Positions 1 to 7,049 of a DNA stretch of 19,929 bases are shown here, piece after piece. The DNA is from Candidatus Hydrogenedens terephthalaticus JGI OTU-1 (GTDB lineage: Bacteria > Hydrogenedentota > Hydrogenedentia > Hydrogenedentales > Hydrogenedentaceae). The first letter of the stretch is position 1. Each line of letters begins with the position of its first letter. The stretch is from contig AWNW01000051.1 of the NCBI GenBank assembly GCA_000493945.1, positions 1 through 19,929 on the forward strand. The letters run 5' to 3'. Made by a program: the position numbers and the translations under genes. A model generated the notes under the pieces. That model made no database searches. It was not told the DNA's origin and saw only the letters and a list, made by a program, of their open reading frames with translations.

Positions 1-607
1 TCATTTCTTCCGGGGAGAAACCGAGAATATCCGCCATTTTCTGATTGACGAATACGGTTTTGAATTCTTCATCTACAACCCATATTCCTTCATGAGCAAA
101 TTCTATAATTGTTCGATATTTTTGTTCGCTCTCCTTTAATTTATCTTGAGTTTTAGCGAGTTCAGTAATATCTACATCCATACAAAAAATATAGGATAAA
201 TCCTTGTCTTTTACAGGTATCATAGAGGAAAGCACCTGTTTTTCATCGCCTGTCCTTGTTTTCACAGTCCATTTTTGTGGTTCTGTTGGTTTCCCTTGTT
301 GAATTATGTCCTGAATGGTTTTATTAAAGGAATCCCATTCTTCAACGGGGAGTAATATTTCTTTAATATCTTTATTAATAACTTCGTTATAGTAATAACC
401 ATAGAGTAGTTCACTGGCTTTATTCCAGAAGAAAATATGTCCATCTGGTGTATACCCCTGAACAGCGGTAATCGGTGTATATTCAAGACAATATTTGTAT
501 AGTCCTTCTATTTGGCTTAGATTTGAAGGAGAGGATGAGTCTTCCTGTCTTTCTTTATGCTCAGGATAGCCTTCATTCCCACTGCCTTTAGAATTTTGAG
601 TAGACAT
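1..607 (-). CDS. PAS-domain sensor protein, N-terminal part (cut by left edge)
   Basis: The frame is open for 202 codons from an ATG at 605-607 and runs off the left edge, so the C-terminal output domain is not visible. After a polar, Ser/Glu-rich start of about 30 residues there is one PAS domain (about residues 35-152, ending in the typical 'MDVDITEL' strand). A short linker helix ('KTQDKLKESEQKYRTII') leads into a second PAS domain containing 'GIWVVDEEFKTVFVNQKMADILGFSPEEM'-like sequence, the classic PAS start. There is no signal peptide or membrane segment in the visible part, so the protein is probably cytoplasmic. PAS domains bind small ligands or cofactors and pass a signal to a kinase, cyclase or similar module; which one follows here is unknown. 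A GAAGG ribosome-binding site lies 8 bases before the ATG. Family assignment is confident; the full architecture is not known. Confidence 0.85.
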   Translation of the reverse strand, partial: MSTQNSKGSGNEGYPEHKERQEDSSSPSNLSQIEGLYKYCLEYTPITAVQGYTPDGHIFFWNKASELLYGYYYNEVINKDIKEILLPVEEWDSFNKTIQDIIQQGKPTEPQKWTVKTRTGDEKQVLSSMIPVKDKDLSYIFCMDVDITELAKTQDKLKESEQKYRTIIEFAHEGIWVVDEEFKTVFVNQKMADILGFSPEEM

Positions 608-624
608 ATTAGTACCTTCAAACC

Positions 625-653
625 ATATTAATTGTAATTGAAAACTTTTGCAA
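625..653 (-). promoter_or_regulatory. Candidate promoter of the left-edge PAS gene
   Basis: On the minus strand TTGCAA (648-653), a 17-base spacer and TAATAT (625-630) form a weak sigma70-type promoter about 18 bases before the ATG at 607. Each hexamer matches the consensus at four of six positions, so in this AT-rich DNA it may be chance. Confidence 0.3.
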
Positions 654-792
654 TGGATACCGCCTTGAATTTGACCTGTAACTAAATTTGGACTTTACCA
701 GTCTCAAGTTTGTTCCTATATTTTTTTGTTTGTAATTATTTTTCCATAAGTTATTTATATTATTATACATTAAGATAAAAAAGGAAAAGAAA

Positions 793-2919
793 ATGAAAAA
801 AGAAATGGTAGTGGTCTGTTTTTTTATGTGTTTTTGTTACATAGCAGTATGTGAGGATTTACATGAGTTTCTTATTTTAGGTAGCCCATTTAAGGCTAAT
901 GTAGTGTGTAATAATGTTGAATTGCAAAAAGGCGATACTAAATTTCGAGATGGATTTAAAGTAAAATTTAATATAGCGGAATGGCCTAATGTGTTATTTA
1001 GACCACAAACAGGCAGTTGGGATTGGTCGGAATACTGCTGGCTTGTAGTGAATGTGTATAACCCAGAGAAAGATGTGGTTCGTATAAATGTGAGAGTTGA
1101 TAATGAAGGAGCAGATGGCTGGAAACACAGCGTTACAGGTAGTTATAACTTATTACCGAAAAAAGAAAGTTCTATTTCTTTTCTTTTGCCTAATTCCTCA
1201 TATCCTATTACTATACCGGAAGACAAGGAAAGATTAGAGGTTTATTCCAAACATCCGTTATGGGGTATGCGTCGGGCACCGGGAAATTTTGTAGAGGCAA
1301 AAGGAGAAGAATTTGATTTATCTAAGATTGTTGGATTTCAGATTTTTCTGGCAAAACCTGCTCTACCTACTAATTTGATAATTCGTCAAATAAAACTTGA
1401 AAAACAACATGATTTACCGAATTTTCCTTTACCGTTTGTTGATAGGTTAGGGCAGTATAAGCATGCAGATTGGAAAGGGAAGACGCATTCGGAGAAGGAG
1501 ATGGTAGAAACTGCAAAGAAGGAAATTCGAAAGATTAAAAAACATCCTTCCACAGATAAGAATTTTGATATATATGGAGGATGGAAAAAAGGACCTCAGT
1601 TAAAAGCAACGGGTTGGTTTCGGACAGAATTGATAGATGGATATTGGTGGCTTGTAACGCCGGAGGGACACTTATTTTTGTCTATTGGCGTAGATTGCAT
1701 CGGACTGAATGACTTAACCTTTATTACGAAACGAGAAAACTGGTTCGAATACATTCCTGATATGAATAACCCGAAGTTTAAATCTTGTTTTGGCTATGCG
1801 GGAAAAGGGGGACATTGGTTCGGTCATATTTTAGAGGAAGGATCGTTATTTTCTTTTTATAAAGCAAATATAATTCGTCAGTTTGGGGAGACATGGGATC
1901 AGCCATGGAGTGAGCAAACAACAGCGAGGTTGAAGAAATGGGGATTTAATACTATAGGAGCCTGGAGTTCCGTCCATTTGTTTGTAGATAAACAAATACC
2001 TTTTATTATTATTTTAGGACCGGGGAATGTTCCAAAAATTAAGAATGCCCCAGGATATTGGGGACCTATGTATGATGTTTTTGACCCTAAATATGAGGAA
2101 ATTGTTGATAACAGTATCAGTAAAGGGGTAGGTGGGTATAAAGATAACCCGTATTGTATTGGTTATTTTGTAGATAATGAATTGTCATGGGATGGGGTAT
2201 GGGAAGGAACGATTAAAAATGATATGGAACAACCCTGTAAAAAGGAATTTGTTGAACAGTGTAAGGCTAAATATGGAACTATAGAAAATTTAAATCAGAA
2301 TTGGGAGACATCTTTTTCTAATTGGTCAGAAATAAATAAACCAGAAAAAGAAACAGATGCATTCAAGAAAGATAGAGATGAGTATTTGACGAAATTTGCA
2401 GATACATATTTTTCGGTGATAGCACAAGCAATAAAAAAACATGCTCCAAACCAGTTATATATGGGTTGTCGTTTTGCAGGATTTCCGCCGGAGTTTGTAT
2501 GGAGGTCCGCTCAGAAATATGCTGATGTGGTTAGTATCAATATGTATCGAAAAGAAATACCTCGGGAGCATGCTATGTTTAAGGTAGCGGAAAAACCGAT
2601 GATAATTGGTGAGTTTCATTTTGGAGCATTAGACCGAGGTATGTTTCATACAGGTCTTGTTGCAAGTAAAGACCAAAAAGACCGTGCAAATAAGTATGAA
2701 AATTATATAAGAAGTGTGGCGACACATCCTTTGTTTATTGGCTGTCATTGGTTTCAATGGGCAGACCAGCCTATTACAGGCAGACATTTTGATGGGGAAA
2801 ATTATAATATTGGATTGGTAGATGTTACGAATAAACCTTATGCAGAATTGACAAAATCAGCGGAAAAGATCAATAAAGAGGCATATCAAATTCGGCTAAA
2901 AGAGAGTGGTAAAAAGTAA
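793..2919 (+). CDS. Secreted GH50 / beta-agarase-like glycoside hydrolase
   Basis: This 708-residue protein is probably exported: residues 1-20 form a signal peptide (MKKE, then a hydrophobic run, then 'AVCE'). Residues about 25-205 look like a beta-sandwich carbohydrate-binding module. Residues about 255-690 form a TIM-barrel glycosidase with hallmarks of GH50-type agarases: the entry motif 'WWLVTPEGHLFLSIGVD', 'GYFVDNELSW' with candidate acid/base E463, and 'IIGEFHFGALDRGMFHTGLV' with candidate nucleophile E607. GH50 enzymes cleave beta-1,4 bonds in agarose-type galactans and release neoagaro-oligosaccharides. The true substrate is not provable from sequence, since related GH-A enzymes act on other beta-galactans. 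An AAGGA ribosome-binding site sits 7 bases before the ATG. The next gene, encoding a rhamnosidase fusion, converges on it with a 34-base gap. No sulfatase or other agar-pathway gene is in the window. Confidence 0.82.
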   Translation: MKKEMVVVCFFMCFCYIAVCEDLHEFLILGSPFKANVVCNNVELQKGDTKFRDGFKVKFNIAEWPNVLFRPQTGSWDWSEYCWLVVNVYNPEKDVVRINVRVDNEGADGWKHSVTGSYNLLPKKESSISFLLPNSSYPITIPEDKERLEVYSKHPLWGMRRAPGNFVEAKGEEFDLSKIVGFQIFLAKPALPTNLIIRQIKLEKQHDLPNFPLPFVDRLGQYKHADWKGKTHSEKEMVETAKKEIRKIKKHPSTDKNFDIYGGWKKGPQLKATGWFRTELIDGYWWLVTPEGHLFLSIGVDCIGLNDLTFITKRENWFEYIPDMNNPKFKSCFGYAGKGGHWFGHILEEGSLFSFYKANIIRQFGETWDQPWSEQTTARLKKWGFNTIGAWSSVHLFVDKQIPFIIILGPGNVPKIKNAPGYWGPMYDVFDPKYEEIVDNSISKGVGGYKDNPYCIGYFVDNELSWDGVWEGTIKNDMEQPCKKEFVEQCKAKYGTIENLNQNWETSFSNWSEINKPEKETDAFKKDRDEYLTKFADTYFSVIAQAIKKHAPNQLYMGCRFAGFPPEFVWRSAQKYADVVSINMYRKEIPREHAMFKVAEKPMIIGEFHFGALDRGMFHTGLVASKDQKDRANKYENYIRSVATHPLFIGCHWFQWADQPITGRHFDGENYNIGLVDVTNKPYAELTKSAEKINKEAYQIRLKESGKK

Positions 2920-2953
2920 ATAGCAGTGATAAATGAGAGAAGTTTTTCTCTAT

Positions 2954-5791
2954 CTATTCTTCCGTGATAAGCACTTTTGTATTTACAGGGACAAGATTGT
3001 ACAACATGATTACATCGTTATTGGTTAAACAGATACAGCCATGCGAAGCAGGTGTCCCTATGAGTTCTTCTTTATTAGTCCCGTGGATGTAAATGAATCG
3101 TTGATATGAATCAACAATTTCCCCTTCTTTATTAACACCTTTGTTTTTTGTTTCTTCTAATCCGACAAGACGCAATATGCGTGTCAGGACCAGGGATTCA
3201 TCTGTAGTCTGGCTTCTATCCCATATTCCTGCGGGTTCACGGTTGCGAAAGATTTGTCCCCAGGGAGCATTGTCCCCGATTTTTTCAGCAATTTGATGCC
3301 AACCTCGAGGGGTTTGTTCTGAACCTAATTTCTCGCCTGTTCCTTTTATTGCAGTGGAACAAGGGGTTTGCCATATCACTTTGTTTTTTTCGATTACAGA
3401 TAGTTTTTGATTTTTGATAGAGACCCAAATTCCTCTATTATTTCCGACCTCGATTGTCCAGTTATATTGGCTCAGTTGGTTTTGTTCTTCGTTTGAGAGT
3501 TCTATAGGGGATAGATGAGATGAATGAGTGTAAACAGACAAAGATTTTTCTTTTGAATTGTCTTTTATAACTTTTATATTTTCTGGGATTGTTAAATCAT
3601 AATGATCGTTTTTGAAATTCACGGTGCAATAACCTCCATCGGGTAGGGGTTTAATAAAGAACATATCAGGCAGATTTTCTATATTTGCAGGCGAAAAATA
3701 GATTTCTTTCCAACCCGGTTTTGCAGGTTTAAGCCCAAGCACATATTCGGATAGGATATAAATTGGGCAACTACTCCATGCATGACACCAACTCATATTC
3801 GTTTTCATTTCGGGTTTCCACACTTCGAGGCAGGATGTAGCATTGTTACGGAGCATTTCTTTCCAGGAGTATTCGGTGTCGTTGGTTAATAATTTCCATC
3901 CTAATTCAGGGTTTCCTTCTTTGAAACACGCTTCAATGATATAAGAAGCAATGTAAACTCCACAGGCAAGTCCTTTTTGTTCTATGAATGAGAAGATGTT
4001 TTTCTTTATTTCTTCGTCTCTTACTAACCCAAAGAAGAGAGGTAACGCACTGCTGTGGAGTGAATAATGTTTGGAACCAGGGGCATCTTTGTAGAGTTTC
4101 TTTTCAAGGTCAAGAAATGTCTTTTGATAGTTATCCCCTATTTTTTTTGATTTTTCTATTAGCGTAGGATCTTCAATCCCAAGCGTTTTCTGGATTTCCA
4201 ATGTTTGGGTAATTGCTCCGTAATAGAACGCATTTACTACGGCGTTAGGCTTATCTTTGGCAAAGTCGTAATCAAAATTATCCCGCAGATTTTTAGGCCA
4301 GTCAATTAAGATAGGTTTTTTACCTGTTGAAGTGAGCAGAGCATCATCGTTTTCAAATTGGGCAAAGTAGTTTAAGAGAGCGGGTAGGCATTCGGTTGCC
4401 ATTGCTTTTAAGAACTCTATATCTCCAGAATGACGATAATATTCCCATAACATAAGTGGGTATTGGAGTGAATATTCAGCAAATTCCTGAATAAACCCAG
4501 AAGGGGCAACGGCTAATAGACCCGGGTCAATTTTTGAAGATAGGTAAAAGTCGGTGAGAGATTTTTTCGTTAATGAGGTATCTCCTGTAAGCCACATAAA
4601 AGAGCGAGAGATAATAACCGCATCGCCTAAATATTGTCCTTTTTCGCGGGATGGACAATCCAAAAATACTTCTTGGGAACAAAGCCGAACACCCAATTGG
4701 CAAATATTCCAGATATTCGTTAAATCTTTATCAGCAGAATAGAAGAGAACTTTTGTAGTATCGAATGGGTAATGTCGTTCTTCTACCCAAACAGAAGTGT
4801 TTTCAGGTGCATTTTCTAATTCAATATATCGAAAGGCACGGTATTCATAAAAGGGAACCATATCCTCTTCACCGGATAAAATAACTTCTTCTTTATAATT
4901 GCAATTGGCACGCATTTGCCAGCGAACATTTCCATTGTCATCGAGTTCTTCTCCGTGGTAAACAATTATTTTTTGTGAAGGTTCCCCTTTTGCTTTGATA
5001 CGAGTGTAGCCTACTACTTCCCGTCCGAAGTCAAAGAATAGATTTCCCGAAGGGGTCTTTCTGGTGTATGCAGGTAGAATGGTCTTAACCTCTAAAGGCT
5101 TTGCATATGTTTCCATGAAGAGATAGTCGTTTATTCCTAATTCGGGTGTTGACCAATGGGTATCATCAAAATTAAGGGATTGCCAGTTTTTAGGATACTT
5201 TTGCATGTCTATATTTTCTAAAAATTGTGTTTTATATCCTGTGGTTTCGGTAGTAATAAAGGCTCCCAGAGGGAAACATTTCCAGGATGTGTCCGATAGA
5301 ATTTCTGTTTTTTGTCCATCGGTGTGTGTGATGAGAAGTCGAGCAATAAGTCCCGAACGATTATCTCCACTAACGCAAACGCGATTTACCAATCCTCTAT
5401 AATAAGTATGAATGGCAAGAATGTTAGTTCCTTTTTTAACGAATGGAGATAGGTCAAATTTAATAAAAGGGTAAGCAAATGGATAACCTGTTAAGGGTCC
5501 TTCCAATATAAATTGTTCATTTAAATACATTTTGAAATGATCATCGGCTGTAATAACGATTTCTGCGGATTGAATGGGTTTTTCTACTTCAAATTTTTTT
5601 CGAAAAAGTGTATGAATCTGGTAGGGCTTTTCTTTTATCCAGTTATCTTTTGGATTGCTCATAAAGTCGTTGTTATGCTGAACATCCTTCATTCTTGGGT
5701 CAATGATTAGGTATGCATTTCCGAAAGGATTGGTTGTCTGGGGAAAAGTAAGGAGATGAAGTATTAATGGGATGATGGATATAAAGTTCAT
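2954..5791 (-). CDS. Alpha-L-rhamnosidase (GH78-like) fused to a YkuD L,D-transpeptidase domain
   Basis: This 945-residue protein starts with a hydrophobic, signal-peptide-like segment (residues 1-18). Residues about 25-350 are the beta-sandwich modules of bacterial rhamnosidases ('VYHGEELDDNGNVRWQMR'). Residues about 350-690 are the (alpha/alpha)6 barrel, and a C-terminal beta domain follows ('WCHAWSSCPIYILSEYVLGL'). In 'LDCPSREKGQYLGDA', D378, E383 and D390 keep the spacing of D567/E572/D579 in the Bacillus GH78 enzyme RhaB; E656 in 'TSCLEVWKPE' is a candidate general base. Residues about 787-945 are a complete YkuD domain with H903 ('IHGT') and 'SHGCICL' with H917 and catalytic C919. L,D-transpeptidases crosslink peptidoglycan or attach proteins to it. 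The frame is uninterrupted across the junction. An AAGG ribosome-binding site precedes the ATG by 7 bases. Both family calls are firm; the joint function is unknown. Confidence 0.85.
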   Translation of the reverse strand: MNFISIIPLILHLLTFPQTTNPFGNAYLIIDPRMKDVQHNNDFMSNPKDNWIKEKPYQIHTLFRKKFEVEKPIQSAEIVITADDHFKMYLNEQFILEGPLTGYPFAYPFIKFDLSPFVKKGTNILAIHTYYRGLVNRVCVSGDNRSGLIARLLITHTDGQKTEILSDTSWKCFPLGAFITTETTGYKTQFLENIDMQKYPKNWQSLNFDDTHWSTPELGINDYLFMETYAKPLEVKTILPAYTRKTPSGNLFFDFGREVVGYTRIKAKGEPSQKIIVYHGEELDDNGNVRWQMRANCNYKEEVILSGEEDMVPFYEYRAFRYIELENAPENTSVWVEERHYPFDTTKVLFYSADKDLTNIWNICQLGVRLCSQEVFLDCPSREKGQYLGDAVIISRSFMWLTGDTSLTKKSLTDFYLSSKIDPGLLAVAPSGFIQEFAEYSLQYPLMLWEYYRHSGDIEFLKAMATECLPALLNYFAQFENDDALLTSTGKKPILIDWPKNLRDNFDYDFAKDKPNAVVNAFYYGAITQTLEIQKTLGIEDPTLIEKSKKIGDNYQKTFLDLEKKLYKDAPGSKHYSLHSSALPLFFGLVRDEEIKKNIFSFIEQKGLACGVYIASYIIEACFKEGNPELGWKLLTNDTEYSWKEMLRNNATSCLEVWKPEMKTNMSWCHAWSSCPIYILSEYVLGLKPAKPGWKEIYFSPANIENLPDMFFIKPLPDGGYCTVNFKNDHYDLTIPENIKVIKDNSKEKSLSVYTHSSHLSPIELSNEEQNQLSQYNWTIEVGNNRGIWVSIKNQKLSVIEKNKVIWQTPCSTAIKGTGEKLGSEQTPRGWHQIAEKIGDNAPWGQIFRNREPAGIWDRSQTTDESLVLTRILRLVGLEETKNKGVNKEGEIVDSYQRFIYIHGTNKEELIGTPASHGCICLTNNDVIMLYNLVPVNTKVLITEE

Positions 5792-5818
5792 AAAACTACC
5801 TTATAATAAAGTGTCTTT

Positions 5819-5848
5819 TTTACAAAGGGAATAAAAACTATTTATAAT
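5819..5848 (+). promoter_or_regulatory. Promoter of efp
   Basis: TTTACA (5819-5824), an 18-base spacer and a perfect TATAAT (5843-5848) give a good sigma70-type promoter. Transcription would start near 5855, leaving an untranslated leader of about 50 bases before the efp ATG. Confidence 0.55.
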
Positions 5849-5878
5849 ATAGTATGAATAGAGGTAAAAAAGATTCAA
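5849..5878 (-). promoter_or_regulatory. Candidate promoter of the rhamnosidase-transpeptidase gene
   Basis: On the minus strand TTGAAT (5873-5878), an 18-base spacer and TACTAT (5849-5854) point toward the gene starting at 5791. Its -10 box abuts the -10 box of the rightward efp promoter, so the two polymerase sites would overlap. Only four -10 positions match the consensus, so confidence is limited. Confidence 0.35.
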
Positions 5879-5905
5879 CTGAAACCAAAAGAAAGGAATG
5901 AAAGG

Positions 5906-6472
5906 ATGATTTCTGTTTCCGGTTTTCGCAGAGGAATGGCAATTCGTTATGAAGGAGACATCTGGGTGGTTGTAGAATTTCAGCATATTACACCCGGTAA
6001 TTGGCGAGCCATGTTAAAAACAAAATTAAAGAATGTAAAAACAGGAAGGTCAATGGATGTAACTTTCCGTATGTCCGATGAAGTAGAAGAAGTAATGTTA
6101 CTGGAACGAAAGATGCAATATCTTTACGAATCGGAAGGTCTCCTTTATTTTATGGATTTGGAAACTTATGAACAGACCTTTATTCCTGAAGAAATGTTAG
6201 GGGAGCAGAAGAAATTTTTGAAAGAGTCCGATTTGTGTTCCATTTACTTTCTGGAAGACAAACCTATTATTGCGGAAATGTCACCATTTGTTGAGCTGAA
6301 AGTTGTTTCTGCGGAGCCTGCCGTGCGTGGAGATACCGCTACAAATGTATTAAAATTCTGTACTCTGGAAAGTGGAGCAAAGATACAGGTTCCCCTTTTT
6401 ATTAAAGAGGGTGATGTGATAAAGGTAGACACTCGAACAGGCAAATATATCGAGCGTGTATCTACCGGTTAA
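5906..6472 (+). CDS. efp: Translation elongation factor P
   Basis: EF-P binds ribosomes stalled at consecutive prolines and speeds peptide-bond formation. The 188 residues match the family's usual length, with the three beta-barrel domains: KOW-like N-terminal (about 1-62), central OB (about 65-127) and C-terminal OB (about 129-185). The end carries the family signature 'IKVDTRTGKYIERV'. The tip of the first-domain loop reads 'HITPGNWRAML': N32 stands where Lys34 is beta-lysylated in E. coli EF-P or Arg32 is rhamnosylated in Pseudomonas, so neither known modification could occur at that position. Lys38 is farther along the strand. The chosen ATG has AAAGG about 9 bases upstream; an ATG at 5898 is out of frame. 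The gene stands alone, with a strong own promoter and a convergent neighbour 22 bases past its stop. I see no epmA/epmB or earP in the window. Confidence 0.96.
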   Translation: MISVSGFRRGMAIRYEGDIWVVVEFQHITPGNWRAMLKTKLKNVKTGRSMDVTFRMSDEVEEVMLLERKMQYLYESEGLLYFMDLETYEQTFIPEEMLGEQKKFLKESDLCSIYFLEDKPIIAEMSPFVELKVVSAEPAVRGDTATNVLKFCTLESGAKIQVPLFIKEGDVIKVDTRTGKYIERVSTG

Positions 6473-6494
6473 TAACTGGGGCGGTAAGGAATTG

Positions 6495-6827
6495 TTATCC
6501 TTCTCCCATTTCTCCGAGGAATGAGTTGCGTTTCCCATCAACTACCAAAACTAACTGTTGTCCTTCGGTAGTAACTTTTAAGTTGTTAATATCCAAATTA
6601 TCGGGCAATACCTGTATATGGTCAATGCTTTCACGAGGGATTAAAACTACCTTAATCCCTTCATCTATCTGAACGCCACTGGACTGTTGTCGGGTCAGCA
6701 TAATTCCTTTTCCTTCTAAGGCTATCCAATCTTCTGACCAGAAGGTTACTTTCCCAACAAAAGAAAAGGGCTTTTGCTCCTTAAAATTCTTTTTCATTTT
6801 TATGCGAACAATTCTATCTTTAATCAT
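6495..6827 (-). CDS. Small conserved-looking protein, possibly Sm-like
   Basis: The protein has 110 residues when started at the ATG at 6825-6827, which has an AAGGAG ribosome-binding site 7 bases upstream. The frame extends back to 6866, but that would place the start upstream of a good -10 box, so the shorter form is preferred. It begins with a very basic stretch (residues 1-19). Residues about 21-75 read like an Sm/Hfq-type barrel: 'FSFVGKVTFWSEDWIALEG' resembles an Sm1 motif and 'VVLIPRESIDHIQVLP' an Sm2 motif ending in the 'I..I..P' pattern of Hfq. The tail ends 'NSFLGEMGEG'. If correct it would bind RNA in the cytoplasm, but the similarity is by eye and other small beta-barrels are possible. 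There is no signal peptide. It converges with efp. Confidence 0.65.
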   Translation of the reverse strand: MIKDRIVRIKMKKNFKEQKPFSFVGKVTFWSEDWIALEGKGIMLTRQQSSGVQIDEGIKVVLIPRESIDHIQVLPDNLDINNLKVTTEGQQLVLVVDGKRNSFLGEMGEG

Positions 6828-6857
6828 TATAAAACTCCTTCTTTTCTCGTTTAATTT

Positions 6858-6887
6858 ATCATACACCCTATTTTATTATTTTATCAA
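6858..6887 (-). promoter_or_regulatory. Promoter of the small Sm-like gene
   Basis: On the minus strand TTGATA (6882-6887), an 18-base spacer and TATGAT (6858-6863) each match consensus at five of six positions. Transcription would start near 6851, giving a leader of about 24 bases to the ATG at 6827. This supports the shorter start of that gene. Confidence 0.5.
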
Positions 6888-6910
6888 AATAAAAATTTGT
6901 CATAAAAAAA

Positions 6911-6939
6911 TTGAAATTTGTATAAAATAGTGGTAATAT
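6911..6939 (+). promoter_or_regulatory. Candidate promoter of the 1267-residue surface protein gene
   Basis: TTGAAA (6911-6916), a 17-base spacer and TAATAT (6934-6939) suggest a start near 6946 and a leader of about 100 bases. The leader is AT-rich and shows no obvious hairpin. The gene's AAGGAG ribosome-binding site is at 7037-7042. Confidence 0.4.
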
Positions 6940-7049
6940 TATAGAAGAAGTAAATTTTTATGGTATTTATGGTTTTGTGGTTTTAGGATTATGTCAAAGG
7001 GATTAAGGAATTTAATACAAATCAATAAAAAACATAAAGGAGAGTTGTA

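Noticed and set aside
608..792. Possible promoter or regulatory RNA before the GH50-like gene
   Set aside because: Several partial -10-like matches exist in the AT-rich stretch at 720-780, but none pairs with a convincing -35 box at a normal distance, and no stable hairpin is seen.
2936..2951. Six-base hairpin (AGAGAA, loop GTTT, TTCTCT) between the convergent GH50 and rhamnosidase-fusion genes
   Set aside because: The stem is short, no T run follows on either strand, and chance occurrence is likely in this base composition.
6828..6866. Longer N-terminus for the small Sm-like protein, starting at 6866
   Set aside because: The -10 box at 6858-6863 would fall inside the coding sequence, and the good AAGGAG ribosome-binding site serves the ATG at 6827.
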